A stretch of 15,643 nt of DNA, from positions 1-15,643 of the forward strand of contig JBBSLT010000044.1 of NCBI GenBank assembly GCA_038233555.1. The letters are read 5' to 3'. The DNA comes from JADDRA01 sp038233555 (lineage in GTDB: Bacteria > Actinomycetota > Acidimicrobiia > Acidimicrobiales > CADCSY01). Of the stretch, positions 1-7,707 are shown one piece after another. The translations under genes and the position numbers were made by a program. The notes below the pieces were generated by a model that was given only the letters and a program-made list of their open reading frames with translations, was not told the DNA's origin and made no database searches. Numbering within the stretch: position 1 is the first letter of the stretch; every line of letters starts with the position of its first letter.

Positions 1-202
1 CGTAGGCGACGATCTCCGCGCCGCCTTCGTCGAACTCAGCGTCGGCCGCCGTGTAACGCCCGATCTCGTTGAGCTCGACATCGACGGGCCTTTCCAGGCC
101 TGCTTCTGGATGGGGTCGGTTCGGCGGCGCGGCAGCGCCAGGGACAGCCAGCACCCCGGCCGTCGCGGCGGCGAGCACCAACCCAAGAGCTGTTCGCATC
201 AT
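1..202 (-). CDS. Secreted choice-of-anchor I-like protein, N-terminal fragment (runs off the left edge)
   Basis: About 67 codons of a minus-strand gene are visible from an ATG at 202. A strong Shine-Dalgarno AAGGAGG at 209-215, six bases upstream, supports this start; a second ATG follows directly. The first ~25 residues form a signal peptide: a single Arg, an Ala/Leu/Val core, then an Ala-rich cleavage region ending before PPNRPHPE. The mature part reads IGRYTAADAEFDEGGAEIVAY, close to the RY..G.FDEGAAEIVAYD opening of exported choice-of-anchor I (beta-propeller, alkaline-phosphatase-like) proteins. The product is therefore probably secreted or surface-attached. The signal peptide and start are directly seen. 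The family name rests on one short motif, because the catalytic and propeller regions lie outside the window. Confidence 0.6.
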   Translation of the reverse strand, partial: MMRTALGLVLAAATAGVLAVPGAAAPPNRPHPEAGLERPVDVELNEIGRYTAADAEFDEGGAEIVAY

Positions 203-378
203 CAGGTTCCTCCTTGGAACGTACGCGGTCAGTCGGCGGTCTGGCGCTCCGTCCCGCCGGGCTCAAGGGGGGTTTGACCACACGAGACGAGGCGCCGACC
301 GCCGGGATCCCTAGGCAAACAGCACGAGGTCAAGCCAGGTTGAACGCCGGGCAACCTCGAGATGAACACCTCGACGGA

Positions 379-801
379 TCAGGGTCGAGAGAAGGAAGCC
401 AGGACCCGGCGGTCGACGTCGTAGGACAACAGCGTCACCGCTTGGGCTATGTCGCACCACCGCAGCATGTCCACCTCGGCGTTCGGGACGAAGTCGTCGT
501 CGCCGCAGAGCGTCATGGTCCAGTAGCGGACTTTCTTGGGTCGACCCTTGCGGTCGACGTAGGACGCCGCCGACAGCTCGGACCCAAGCCGGCACCGGAA
601 GCCGGTCTCCTCCTCGACCTCACGCAGCGCACACGCCTCGTCCGACTCTCCCGGGTCGCACTTGCCCTTGGGGAACGACCAGTCGTCGTACTTGGGCCGA
701 TGCACCACCACCACCTCCACACCCGACACCCCGTTGCGCCACACCATCCCGCCCGCCGCCCGGATCACCGGCGAGGTCAGCGCCCAGCTCAATCCATCCA
801 C
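379..801 (-). CDS. MutT1-like Nudix hydrolase
   Basis: From the GTG start the product is 140 residues. A perfect Nudix box (GX5EX7REUXEEXGU) occupies residues 46-68, ending REVEEETGF. It is preceded by VVHRPKYDDWSFPKGK, which closely resembles the start of mycobacterial MutT1. Nudix enzymes cleave nucleoside diphosphate-X compounds; MutT1 acts on 8-oxo-dGTP and diadenosine polyphosphates. This protein has only the Nudix half and lacks MutT1's C-terminal histidine-phosphatase domain. It is the last gene of the polyphosphate operon and overlaps the CYTH-CHAD gene. Mycobacterium also has mutT1 next to ppk, which supports the assignment. The start is uncertain: GTG at 801 gives a 13-base overlap, while an in-frame ATG at 846 would add 15 residues and overlap by 58 bases. 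Neither has a clear ribosome binding site. Substrate is inferred. Confidence 0.9.
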   Translation of the reverse strand: MDGLSWALTSPVIRAAGGMVWRNGVSGVEVVVVHRPKYDDWSFPKGKCDPGESDEACALREVEEETGFRCRLGSELSAASYVDRKGRPKKVRYWTMTLCGDDDFVPNAEVDMLRWCDIAQAVTLLSYDVDRRVLASFSRP

Positions 802-2366
802 GCCCGGAGCTTCGGTCGATTGGCTCGGTCCCAGACGGAACGCCATGCCTGGCGGGAGGCGTCGGCGATGGCGCGCTGGCGGGCGACGAGCTGGCCGGCC
901 ACCAAGGCCTCGGCCGCAGACAGCTCGGGCACCACCGACCGCAGCCAGTCCTGCGCCACCACCGCGTCCTGGTGCTCGCCCAGCACCTCCTGGAGATCGG
1001 CGACCGCCGATGCCAACCGTCGGGCCGGCTTGCCCACGGCGACGGCAGCCACCTCGGCGGCATAGCGACAGCGCTTGGACCGGATGCGCACCTGGTGCAG
1101 CTCCTCGTCGGGACCGTCGGGCTCGACCGCGGCCACGGCCTCGCGCAGATGCTTCCAGGGTCGGCGCACCAATGCCGGCAACACCTCGTGGGCCGGGGCA
1201 TCGGCCTCGGCCAGCAGCCAGGAGTCAGCGGGCACCACGGCGGTCGGGCTTCCGGTGGGCACGGCCGGGATCTCATCGAGGTGGGACGTGCCCAACGCTT
1301 CCACCAGGCGGTCGAGCAGAAGGGCGTAGCGGCGGTCGTCCAGCACCTCCGACAAGCGGGCGCGAGCCCCCGAGCGCTGGGCACAGAGACGGGCGACGAT
1401 TCCGCCCATGGCCTCGGCGTCGAGCGGATCCAGGTCAGCCGCCGCCTCTTCCAGGCGCTCCAGGAGCACGTCGGCATCGCGTACGTCACCCAGGGCGTCG
1501 GCCACCCACTTCAGCTCGGCCCGCAGCTCCTGGGCCCAATCCTCGTCGAGCAGCGGGGCGTAGGTACGCAGGTCGGAACGCAGCCGGCGGGTGGCCACCC
1601 GGGCCTGATGCACGTCCTCGGCGTCGTCGCCCAGTCTGACCCCGACGTCGTGGGCGAGCAGCCGGCGCACCGACGCGACGAGCCCGGCTCGAATGGCGCC
1701 GGCCGCCGACTCCTTGTCCCCGGCAGGCACCTCGTCCAGCTCGGGCGGATCAAGAGCACGCGGACCGAGCGCCCGCATGACCTTGGGGGTGGGATCGGCG
1801 AGCCCGGCCCCGGCTGCCTGTAGACGCGACACCACCGCCTCGAGCAGACCGGGCGGGGCGGTCGATCCCAGCTCCACCTCGACCTCCCGAAAGCGCATGG
1901 CCAGTCGCCGGCCGTGGCGCACGGACACCTCGTCGTCGACCACCTCGGCGACCACCTCGCCCTCGTCATTGGCCAGCTCCACGCTGCGACGTACCGTGTG
2001 CAGCCTGGCCACCGGCCCCAACGTCGAGGTGCGCACCCAGGCGACGAGCAGCTTCGCCAGCTCGGCCGGGACCGTCGAGTCGTCGCCGACGACGGTCAGC
2101 TCCCGGCGAGAAAGCATTGCCCCCTTCCCGTCCCCAGTAGGCAGCTTGAGGGTCCAGCCCTCGCTCGAGCGATGCCGGAGGGTGACTCCCGAGCGGGCCA
2201 GGCGCAGGTCGGGCGTGTCGAAGTAGGTGGCTTCCAGGCGAGCATCAGCCCCGGCGACGGCGGCCAGCCCGTCGAGCACACCGTCAAGTGCAGGAAGGCG
2301 AAAGCCCGGCCAGACGCCCAGCTTGACCTCCCGCTCCAGATGATCACTCGTCCTTGCCACCCTCAT
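789..2366 (-). CDS. CYTH-CHAD domain protein (polyphosphate-associated)
   Basis: The product is 525 residues. An N-terminal CYTH domain (about 10-200) opens with the signature EREVK (ExExK, residues 11-15), followed by YFDTPD and later EVEVEL. These are the acidic and basic residues that bind triphosphate and metal in the tunnel of triphosphate-tunnel enzymes. A CHAD domain follows (about 225-510), with its two characteristic repeats, VHQARVATRRLR near 252 and LHQVRIRSKRCRY near 423, rich in conserved His and Arg. CHAD domains bind inorganic polyphosphate; CYTH domains cleave triphosphate or polyphosphate. The ATG overlaps the ppk stop as ATGA (2363-2366), so translation is probably coupled to PPK1. 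The protein probably acts on or docks to the polymer PPK1 makes; whether the CYTH part is active cannot be told from sequence. Confidence 0.93.
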   Translation of the reverse strand: MRVARTSDHLEREVKLGVWPGFRLPALDGVLDGLAAVAGADARLEATYFDTPDLRLARSGVTLRHRSSEGWTLKLPTGDGKGAMLSRRELTVVGDDSTVPAELAKLLVAWVRTSTLGPVARLHTVRRSVELANDEGEVVAEVVDDEVSVRHGRRLAMRFREVEVELGSTAPPGLLEAVVSRLQAAGAGLADPTPKVMRALGPRALDPPELDEVPAGDKESAAGAIRAGLVASVRRLLAHDVGVRLGDDAEDVHQARVATRRLRSDLRTYAPLLDEDWAQELRAELKWVADALGDVRDADVLLERLEEAAADLDPLDAEAMGGIVARLCAQRSGARARLSEVLDDRRYALLLDRLVEALGTSHLDEIPAVPTGSPTAVVPADSWLLAEADAPAHEVLPALVRRPWKHLREAVAAVEPDGPDEELHQVRIRSKRCRYAAEVAAVAVGKPARRLASAVADLQEVLGEHQDAVVAQDWLRSVVPELSAAEALVAGQLVARQRAIADASRQAWRSVWDRANRPKLRAWMD

Positions 2367-4651
2367 GCCCCCAGGCCGTGCCCGGCAGCATCAGACTCCC
2401 GGCGGTGAGCCCGTTCGGCCGCTGTGTTGCGGAGGGCGACGTGGGTATTGACGCCCTCCTTACGCTCGACCTTGGTCCAAGCCCCGTCGGGCTGCAGCTC
2501 CCAGGCCAACTCGTCATCGGACAGGTTGACCTCGAGGATCTGGGCGAGACGTTCTTGCAGAGCGGGGTCTTCCACCGGCACCACAGCCTCGACTCGTCGG
2601 TCGAGGTTGCGGGGCATGAGGTCGGCCGAGCCGAAGTACCAGGCAGCCTGGCCGGGAGCAAGCCCGTTGGCGAAGTAGAAGATGCGCGAGTGCTCGAGGA
2701 AGCGCCCCACGATGGAGCGCACCCGGATGTGCTCCGACAAGCCGGCCACACCGGGGCGCAGGCAGCAGATGCCCCTGACCACCAGATCGATCTCCACCCC
2801 GGCCTGGGAGGCGGCGTAGAGGGCGTCGATCATGTCCACGTCGACCAGGCTGTTCATCTTCATGGTGATCCGACCCGTGCCCTCCTCGGCCTCGGCCTCG
2901 CCGGCGATGAGCTCGGCCAGCCGAGGCCGAAGGGGACCCGGAGCGACCAGGAGCTTGCGGAACTGCTCTTGGCGGCCGTAGCCGGTGAGGTAGTTGAACA
3001 GCTGCGAGAGGTCGGCGCCGATGTCGGGGTCGCAGGTGAGCATCCCAATGTCCTCGTAGATGCGAGCTGTCTTCTCGTTGTAGTTGCCGGTGCCCACATG
3101 GCAGTACCGGCGTACCTCGTCGTCTTCCTGGCGTACCACAAGCGCCGTCTTGGTATGAGTCTTCAGACCGACCAGGCCGTAGACGACGTGCACCCCTGCC
3201 TTCTCCAGGGCCCGGGCCCAGGCCACGTTGGCCTGTTCGTCGAAGCGGGCCTTGACCTCCACCAGGGCCGCCACCTGCTTGCCCGCCTCCGCCGCCCGGA
3301 TCAGCGCCTTGACGATGGGGCTGTCAGCCGAGGTGCGGTACAGGGTCTGCTTGATGGCGAGGACGTCGGGATCGGCAGCGGCTTGGGCGATGAAGGCGGC
3401 GGTCGACGTGGTGAAGCTGTCGTAGGGATGGTGCACGAGGATGTCGCCCTTGCGGATGGCGGCGAACAGGTCGACCTGTTCGTCCTCGGGCTTGGCCAGG
3501 CGGGCCTGGGTCACCGACCGGAACGCCTCGTCCTTGAGATCAGGACGGGGCAGCGCCCACACCGCCCACAGGCCGCTGAGATCGAGAGGACCCGGGCCCG
3601 TGTACACGTCGTCCGGGCTGAGATCGAGCTCGTGGGTAAGCAAAACGAGGGTCTCCTCGTCGATGCCGTCGACCACGTCGAGGCGCACCGCCCGGCCGAA
3701 GCGGCGCCGACGAAGCTCGACCTCGACGGCCTCCAGCAGATCGTCGGCCTCATCCTCTTCCAGCGTGAGGTCGGCGTTGCGGGTGACTCGGAAGGGATGG
3801 TGGGACTCGACGACCATCCCCGGGAACAACGAGCCCAGGTGCTCGGCGATGACCTGCTCGAGGGGCACGAAGCGCTCGCCGTCAGGCATGACCACGAACC
3901 GAGGCAAAAGGCTGGGGACCTTGACCCGGGCAAAGCGGCGCTCGCCAGTGTCGGGGTCGCGCACCATGACTGCCAGGTTGAGCGACAGGTTGGAGATGTA
4001 CGGGAAGGGGTGGCCGGGATCGACGGCGAGGGGGGTGAGGACGGGGAAGATGTGGCGTTCGAAGCGCTCGACCAGCTCCTTGCGGTCGTCGTCGTCGAGC
4101 TGGTCCCAGTCCGACAAGTGGATGCCCACCTTGCCCAGAGCGGGCGCCACCTCGTCGAGGAAGACCCTCGATTGGCGTTCCAGGAGCTCCATGACGCGCA
4201 TGCGGATGGATTCGAGCTGCTGGGCGGGGGTGAGGCCGTCGGGGGTCACCGACCGGAGGCCGGCGGCCTCCTGGTCCTTGAGGCCGGCCACCCTCACCTG
4301 GAAGAACTCGTCGAGGCCCTGGCTGAAGATGGCCAGGAACTTGGCCCGCTCCAGCAGCGGGACGTCGGGAGCCCCGGCCCGAGCCAGCACCCGCTCACCG
4401 AAGGCCAGCCACGACAGCTCCCGGTTGATGAAGCGGCGCTCGGCCCCAGAGTCGGGCGTAACCGAAGAGCCGGCCCGACGGGTCTCGATCGTCTCATCCA
4501 GCGTTTCCACAGCGGAGATGCCTCCGTGCTCCTCGCCACTCACTTCAACTGAGGCTATCGCTACAACCCGCCTCGGTGCCCCGACGATGCGTCGCAGGAC
4601 AAGGCGCCCGGCGCCGAGCAGGAGCTCCTGCACCGTCGGCAGCCAGGGCAT
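2363..4651 (-). CDS. ppk1: Polyphosphate kinase PPK1
   Basis: The product is 762 residues, against roughly 690-740 in most PPK1s. It reversibly polymerises the gamma phosphate of ATP into inorganic polyphosphate. The N domain opens with RFINRELSWLAF at residue 73. The autophosphorylated His lies in GLVGLKTHTK (His499), followed by YCHVGTGNYNEKTARIYED. The second conserved His is in RFLEHSRIFYF (His654), after the ICCLRPG segment. The extra ~70 N-terminal residues resemble the extension of mycobacterial PPK1. The ATG at 4651 shares a base with the preceding ROK stop (TGATG), and the gene ends in an ATGA overlap with the CYTH-CHAD gene, so it sits in a coupled operon. In-frame GTG codons inside the extension are alternative starts. 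Identity is certain; the exact start is not. Confidence 0.97.
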   Translation of the reverse strand: MPWLPTVQELLLGAGRLVLRRIVGAPRRVVAIASVEVSGEEHGGISAVETLDETIETRRAGSSVTPDSGAERRFINRELSWLAFGERVLARAGAPDVPLLERAKFLAIFSQGLDEFFQVRVAGLKDQEAAGLRSVTPDGLTPAQQLESIRMRVMELLERQSRVFLDEVAPALGKVGIHLSDWDQLDDDDRKELVERFERHIFPVLTPLAVDPGHPFPYISNLSLNLAVMVRDPDTGERRFARVKVPSLLPRFVVMPDGERFVPLEQVIAEHLGSLFPGMVVESHHPFRVTRNADLTLEEDEADDLLEAVEVELRRRRFGRAVRLDVVDGIDEETLVLLTHELDLSPDDVYTGPGPLDLSGLWAVWALPRPDLKDEAFRSVTQARLAKPEDEQVDLFAAIRKGDILVHHPYDSFTTSTAAFIAQAAADPDVLAIKQTLYRTSADSPIVKALIRAAEAGKQVAALVEVKARFDEQANVAWARALEKAGVHVVYGLVGLKTHTKTALVVRQEDDEVRRYCHVGTGNYNEKTARIYEDIGMLTCDPDIGADLSQLFNYLTGYGRQEQFRKLLVAPGPLRPRLAELIAGEAEAEEGTGRITMKMNSLVDVDMIDALYAASQAGVEIDLVVRGICCLRPGVAGLSEHIRVRSIVGRFLEHSRIFYFANGLAPGQAAWYFGSADLMPRNLDRRVEAVVPVEDPALQERLAQILEVNLSDDELAWELQPDGAWTKVERKEGVNTHVALRNTAAERAHRRESDAAGHGLGA

Positions 4652-5574
4652 CAGACATCGGACAACCGGGCCGCACCGAGCGCTCCGGCCAGATCCCCCA
4701 GCGCGGCAGGAACGACTCGCAGGGCTGAGTTGCGCACGAACAAGCGGCTGCGCACGGCCTGCTCGATGCGGCCCACGAAGCGTACGCCCAGCTTCTCGGC
4801 CAGGCCCCCGCCGACGACCACCCGATCGAGGTCGAGGAGCGTGGCCGCCGAGGCGATGACCATGCCAAGGGCGGTCACCGCCTCGTCGAGAAGCTCGATC
4901 ACCACGGCGTCACCGGCGTCGAGGGCCTTGGCGAAGACGCTCGACTTCATGCGCTTGTCACCGGCCAGCTCCACCATCAACGTCGGGGTGCCGGCGGCGT
5001 GACGGCGTCGGGCCTCGGCCTCCATGGTCGACCGTCCGGCAATCGCCTCAAGGTGGCCGACCATCCCGCAGGAACAGGTGCGATTCGTCCCGACCAGGGC
5101 CATGTGGCCGATCTCGCCGGCTCCTCCACCCGGCCCCCGGCGTAGGCGCCCGTCGAGGATCAGGCCTCCGCCGATGCCGGTGCCGACCCACACCCCAAGG
5201 AGGTCAGACGACCCCCGGCCCGCCCCCATGAGGTGCTCGGCCAGCACGGCGACGTTGGCGTCGTTGTCCACGGTCACCTGAGTTTCGAGGGCCTCGGCCA
5301 GGAGCGGCCCGAGGGGCACCGGTCCGTCGAAGCCAGTGAGGTTGGGCGCTTGGACAAGGGTGCCCGTATCCACCTCCACCACGCCGGCCGCCCCCACGCC
5401 GAGAGGAGCTGAGGCCGGCGCCTCGAGGCGGCGCACGCAGGTGACGATGGCCTCTACCACTGCCTCCACACCGCCGGTCGGAGTGGCCACCTTGGCCTCG
5501 GCCACCACCTCGTCGCCCTTGACGGCCACGCCCTGGATCTTCGTCCCGCCCATGTCGATGCCGATGGCGACCAC
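4651..5574 (-). CDS. ROK-family sugar kinase (glucokinase-like)
   Basis: A GTG start at 5574 gives 307 residues beginning VVAIGIDMGGTKIQG, the ROK phosphate-binding motif. It is preceded by GGGAG at 5580-5584, five bases upstream, just after the previous gene's stop. An in-frame start at 5649 would add 25 unlike residues and overlap that gene. The catalytic Asp is in DNDANVAVLAE (residue 105), followed by VWVGTGIGGGLILDG. The zinc site is GEIGHM (His157) with CSCGMVGHLE (Cys167, Cys169); the usual third Cys is His174. ROK kinases phosphorylate glucose or N-acetyl sugars; some actinobacterial members use polyphosphate. Its TGATG coupling to ppk1 makes polyphosphate use worth considering, although the glycine-rich motifs look like ordinary ATP-using ROK enzymes. 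The sugar specificity is unknown. Confidence 0.92.
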   Translation of the reverse strand: MVAIGIDMGGTKIQGVAVKGDEVVAEAKVATPTGGVEAVVEAIVTCVRRLEAPASAPLGVGAAGVVEVDTGTLVQAPNLTGFDGPVPLGPLLAEALETQVTVDNDANVAVLAEHLMGAGRGSSDLLGVWVGTGIGGGLILDGRLRRGPGGGAGEIGHMALVGTNRTCSCGMVGHLEAIAGRSTMEAEARRRHAAGTPTLMVELAGDKRMKSSVFAKALDAGDAVVIELLDEAVTALGMVIASAATLLDLDRVVVGGGLAEKLGVRFVGRIEQAVRSRLFVRNSALRVVPAALGDLAGALGAARLSDV

Positions 5575-5591
5575 GTCAGCTCCCGGGGCGA

Positions 5592-5888
5592 TCAGCTGCG
5601 GTAGGCGGGATCGGGCGGTGCCGCCTCGTCGGGCAACCCGAGGTCCCACTGCAACGACAGAAGCTCGCGTTCGGCGTCGCGCGCCACACGCTCCCGGTTC
5701 CGACGGAACTGGGGATCATGCGGCGGCAAAAGCACCAGGCGGGCCATCACCCGCTGGCGGAAACCGTCGACCAAGCGAGGGTCGCCGAAGTCGGAGTGGA
5801 CGTCCCAGTGGGGGGCCACCGGACCGAGATACACGACCCGGACGTGGCCGACGGGAGACTGGGAAGGGGCATTTTCGGCGAAGCTCAC
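5592..5888 (-). CDS. Hypothetical 98-residue protein heading the polyphosphate operon
   Basis: I do not recognise this family. The 98-residue product has no signal peptide or membrane segment. A conserved-looking beta segment (VRVVYLGPVAPHWDV) is followed by DFGDPRLVDGFRQRVMARL, then an Arg/Glu-rich helix containing LLPPHDPQFRRNRERV and a Pro/Ala tail. The mix of basic and acidic helix suggests a small soluble binding protein, but no function can be assigned. The start is GTG at 5888. There is no usable ribosome binding site, but TAGCGT lies seven bases upstream, so the mRNA may be leaderless. It ends 17 bases before the ROK start and is probably the first gene of the ROK-ppk1-CYTH/CHAD-Nudix transcript. 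Spacing and typical codon use support it as a real gene. Confidence 0.75.
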   Translation of the reverse strand: MSFAENAPSQSPVGHVRVVYLGPVAPHWDVHSDFGDPRLVDGFRQRVMARLVLLPPHDPQFRRNRERVARDAERELLSLQWDLGLPDEAAPPDPAYRS

Positions 5889-5895
5889 TCCCCGA

Positions 5896-5901
5896 ACGCT
5901 A
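5896..5901 (-). promoter_or_regulatory. Candidate -10 element for the polyphosphate operon
   Basis: Read on the minus strand, TAGCGT fits TAnnnT and ends seven bases before the GTG at 5888. That geometry is typical of actinobacterial leaderless transcripts. No clear -35 is visible. It overlaps the region of the htrA 3' hairpin. Confidence 0.35.
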
Positions 5902-5904
5902 CAG

Positions 5905-5937
5905 GCCCGCCAGCGATGATCTGCCGGGCAGGCGGGC
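5905..5937 (-). terminator. Hairpin at the htrA stop codon, possible terminator
   Basis: GCCCGCC (5905-5911) and GGCGGGC (5931-5937) form a perfect seven-base stem around a 19-base loop, starting at the htrA TAG stop. There is no T-tract, so it is only a candidate factor-assisted terminator. It would separate htrA from the operon that begins at 5888. Confidence 0.35.
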
Positions 5938-7211
5938 TACTCCCCCTCGATGCCGCGCGAGCCCAGGGTGGCGACGACCGTCTGCTCCTCTCCGTTGCGG
6001 ACGAAGCGGATCTCGACTTCGTCGCCCGGCTGGCGACTGACGATGGCGGCACTCACCTCGGCGCTGCCCTGCACGGCTTGCCCGCCGATGGCGAGGATGA
6101 CGTCACCGACCTCCAACCCGGCGGCAGCGGCAGCCGTCCCCGCCGAGACCTCCGCCACAAAGGCGCCATCTTGGCGCTCGATGCCCAGTCGGTCGAGCAT
6201 GGCCGGGTTGATGTTGGCCAGGTCGGTGCTGGAGATTCCCAGGAACGCACCGCCCCGGACCTCCCCTCCACCATCGCGCAGGACGTCGATGAGGGGCTTG
6301 ACCGAGTCGATGCTCAGCGCGAAGCCAATGTTCTCGGCTCCACCGGCGACTGCGGTGTTCACGCCAATCACCTCGCCCATGGCGTTGACCAGGGGGCCAC
6401 CCGAGTTGCCAGGGTTGATGGCGGCGTCGGTCTGGATGAGGCTCTCCAGGTTGGCCCCGTTGGGCTCGGTGATCGAGCGGTTGAGGGCGGAGACGATGCC
6501 GGTGGTCACGGTGGGGGTGGCACCCAGGTTCAAGGCATTGCCCACCGCCACCACATCGTCGCCCACCTGCATGGCCGAGCTGTCGCCGAGGGTCACGGTG
6601 TCGAGGCCGCTCACGCCCCGGATCTTGACGAGGGCCACGTCGGACGACGAGGTGATGCTGCCCACGAGGTCGGCCGGCAGCTCCCGGCCGTCGGCCACGG
6701 TGACGGTGATGGACCGGGCCCCGTTGATGACATGGGCGTTGGTGAGGACCAGGCCGTCGGGCTCGATGACCATCCCGCTGCCGGCGCCTTCGATGAGCTG
6801 GGGGCCCACCTGGGTGTTGCGGACACCCTCCACGTTCAGCGAGACCACGCCGGGCTGCACGGCATTGATCACGCCCTGGATGTCGAGCTCCTCGCCTTCG
6901 AGCGCGAGACGGGGGCGATTGAAGGCTCCAGCAGGGCCGTCGGCCCGGTCGACCGCACCCAGAGCCAGAGCGCCAATCAACACCAAGGCGGCCACGACGG
7001 CACCGGAGATGGCACCGGTCAGCGCTGGTGGCCAACTCGGGCCGTCTCCACCGCGTGGGGGTCCGCCCGGGGGCGGCGGGAGCGCCGGCGGGGGGAAGGT
7101 GAAGCCGGCGGCGTATGGGGGCGCGGTCTCTGCGGTGGGCGGTGACGACGGGGCGCTCAACCAGGTAGGCCGGGCGGGTGCTTCGGCGGTATTGGAGTGA
7201 TCAGGATCCAT
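5937..7211 (-). CDS. Membrane-anchored HtrA/DegP-type serine protease with PDZ domain
   Basis: The product is 424 residues. A disordered Pro-rich cytoplasmic N-terminus (about 1-60) precedes a single membrane segment at about 63-86. The trypsin-like protease domain follows with a complete catalytic triad: His160 in LTNAHV, Asp191 in SSSDVALVKI, and Ser270 in NPGNSGGPLV. A C-terminal PDZ domain lies at about 320-415 (GAFLGIS, then GLEVGDVILAIGGQ and PGDEVEIRFVRNG). Such proteases sit outside the membrane and degrade or refold damaged exported proteins under envelope stress; mycobacterial HtrA and PepD have this layout. The ATG at 7211 has GGGAG eight bases upstream. The gene is divergent from a whiB gene across a 156-base shared upstream region. 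Assignment is firm; the particular HtrA subtype and its targets are not known. Confidence 0.95.
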   Translation of the reverse strand: MDPDHSNTAEAPARPTWLSAPSSPPTAETAPPYAAGFTFPPPALPPPPGGPPRGGDGPSWPPALTGAISGAVVAALVLIGALALGAVDRADGPAGAFNRPRLALEGEELDIQGVINAVQPGVVSLNVEGVRNTQVGPQLIEGAGSGMVIEPDGLVLTNAHVINGARSITVTVADGRELPADLVGSITSSSDVALVKIRGVSGLDTVTLGDSSAMQVGDDVVAVGNALNLGATPTVTTGIVSALNRSITEPNGANLESLIQTDAAINPGNSGGPLVNAMGEVIGVNTAVAGGAENIGFALSIDSVKPLIDVLRDGGGEVRGGAFLGISSTDLANINPAMLDRLGIERQDGAFVAEVSAGTAAAAAGLEVGDVILAIGGQAVQGSAEVSAAIVSRQPGDEVEIRFVRNGEEQTVVATLGSRGIEGE

Positions 7212-7367
7212 GGTCGTCGCTCCCGGGGTTGGTCGTGGCGGTCGATCGTGTCAAGTCTGGACGCCATTGTCCGAAAAGACTCCTGCGCCGCTCCCCTTCT
7301 CAAAGTCTTCGGGAACCAAACTCCTATCTGCTCCGTAGAAAGGGGTGGCGGGCGAACGGAGGCGTGC

Positions 7368-7628
7368 ATGGACACGACATGGATGGCAAAAGGCAACTGC
7401 CGGGACGAAGCTCCGGCGCGGTTCTTCCCGAGCGACGGGGTGGGCGTCGACATCGCCCGGCGCATCTGCGCCAGCTGTCCGGTGAAGTCACCGTGCCTTG
7501 AGTACGCCCTCGCGCAACGGATCGATCACGGCGTCTGGGGTGGAGCGTCCGAGCGGGAGCGGCGCCGCATCCTGAAGCGCCGCCGAGACGACGCTGCTGC
7601 CGCCGAACCCAGCCCGGTGACCGGCTAA
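7368..7628 (+). CDS. WhiB-family iron-sulfur transcription regulator (86 residues)
   Basis: The four cluster-binding cysteines are at residues 11 (KGNC), 34, 37 (CASC) and 43 (PCLEYA). The turn GVWGGASERERR follows at 55-66 and a basic tail RRRILKRRR completes the fold. WhiB proteins carry an oxygen- and NO-sensitive 4Fe-4S cluster and act with the housekeeping sigma factor on promoters. I chose ATG at 7368 because GGAGG lies at 7358-7362, five bases upstream, and because family members begin just before the first Cys; the upstream in-frame extension looks non-coding. At 86 residues it matches WhiB1-sized members, but orthology to a particular subclass is not established. It is divergent from htrA and convergent with tatA. 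Confidence 0.93.
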   Translation: MDTTWMAKGNCRDEAPARFFPSDGVGVDIARRICASCPVKSPCLEYALAQRIDHGVWGGASERERRRILKRRRDDAAAAEPSPVTG

Positions 7629-7676
7629 ACGGGCACCGGCGGGAAGGGCACCGCAGGACGGCACCGGCGGCGGGAA

Positions 7677-7690
7677 CCACCCTTTGGTGG
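7677..7690. terminator. Short hairpin between convergent whiB and tatA
   Basis: CCACC (7677-7681), a four-base CTTT loop and GGTGG (7686-7690) form a five-base stem between the two convergent stop codons. It lacks a T-tract and could work in either direction only weakly. Confidence 0.25.
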
Positions 7691-7707
7691 CCTCGCCGGA
7701 GGTCGAG

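Noticed and set aside
338..358. AGGTTG...CAACCT hairpin near the end of the Nudix gene
   Set aside because: Six-base stem with a nine-base loop and no T-tract; too weak to call a terminator.
2354..4552. A 732-codon open frame on the plus strand
   Set aside because: It is exactly antisense to ppk1, whose catalytic motifs are unmistakable. Long antisense frames are expected in high-GC coding DNA, and the translation has no recognisable motif.
5718..7145. Long plus-strand frames opposite htrA
   Set aside because: They mirror the htrA gene with its complete catalytic triad; the translations are Asp/Gly/His-rich or Arg-rich shadows.
7632..7675. Imperfect repeat of GGCACCGGCGGG between whiB and tatA
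   Set aside because: Short, imperfect and low-complexity GC sequence; no array or larger structure.
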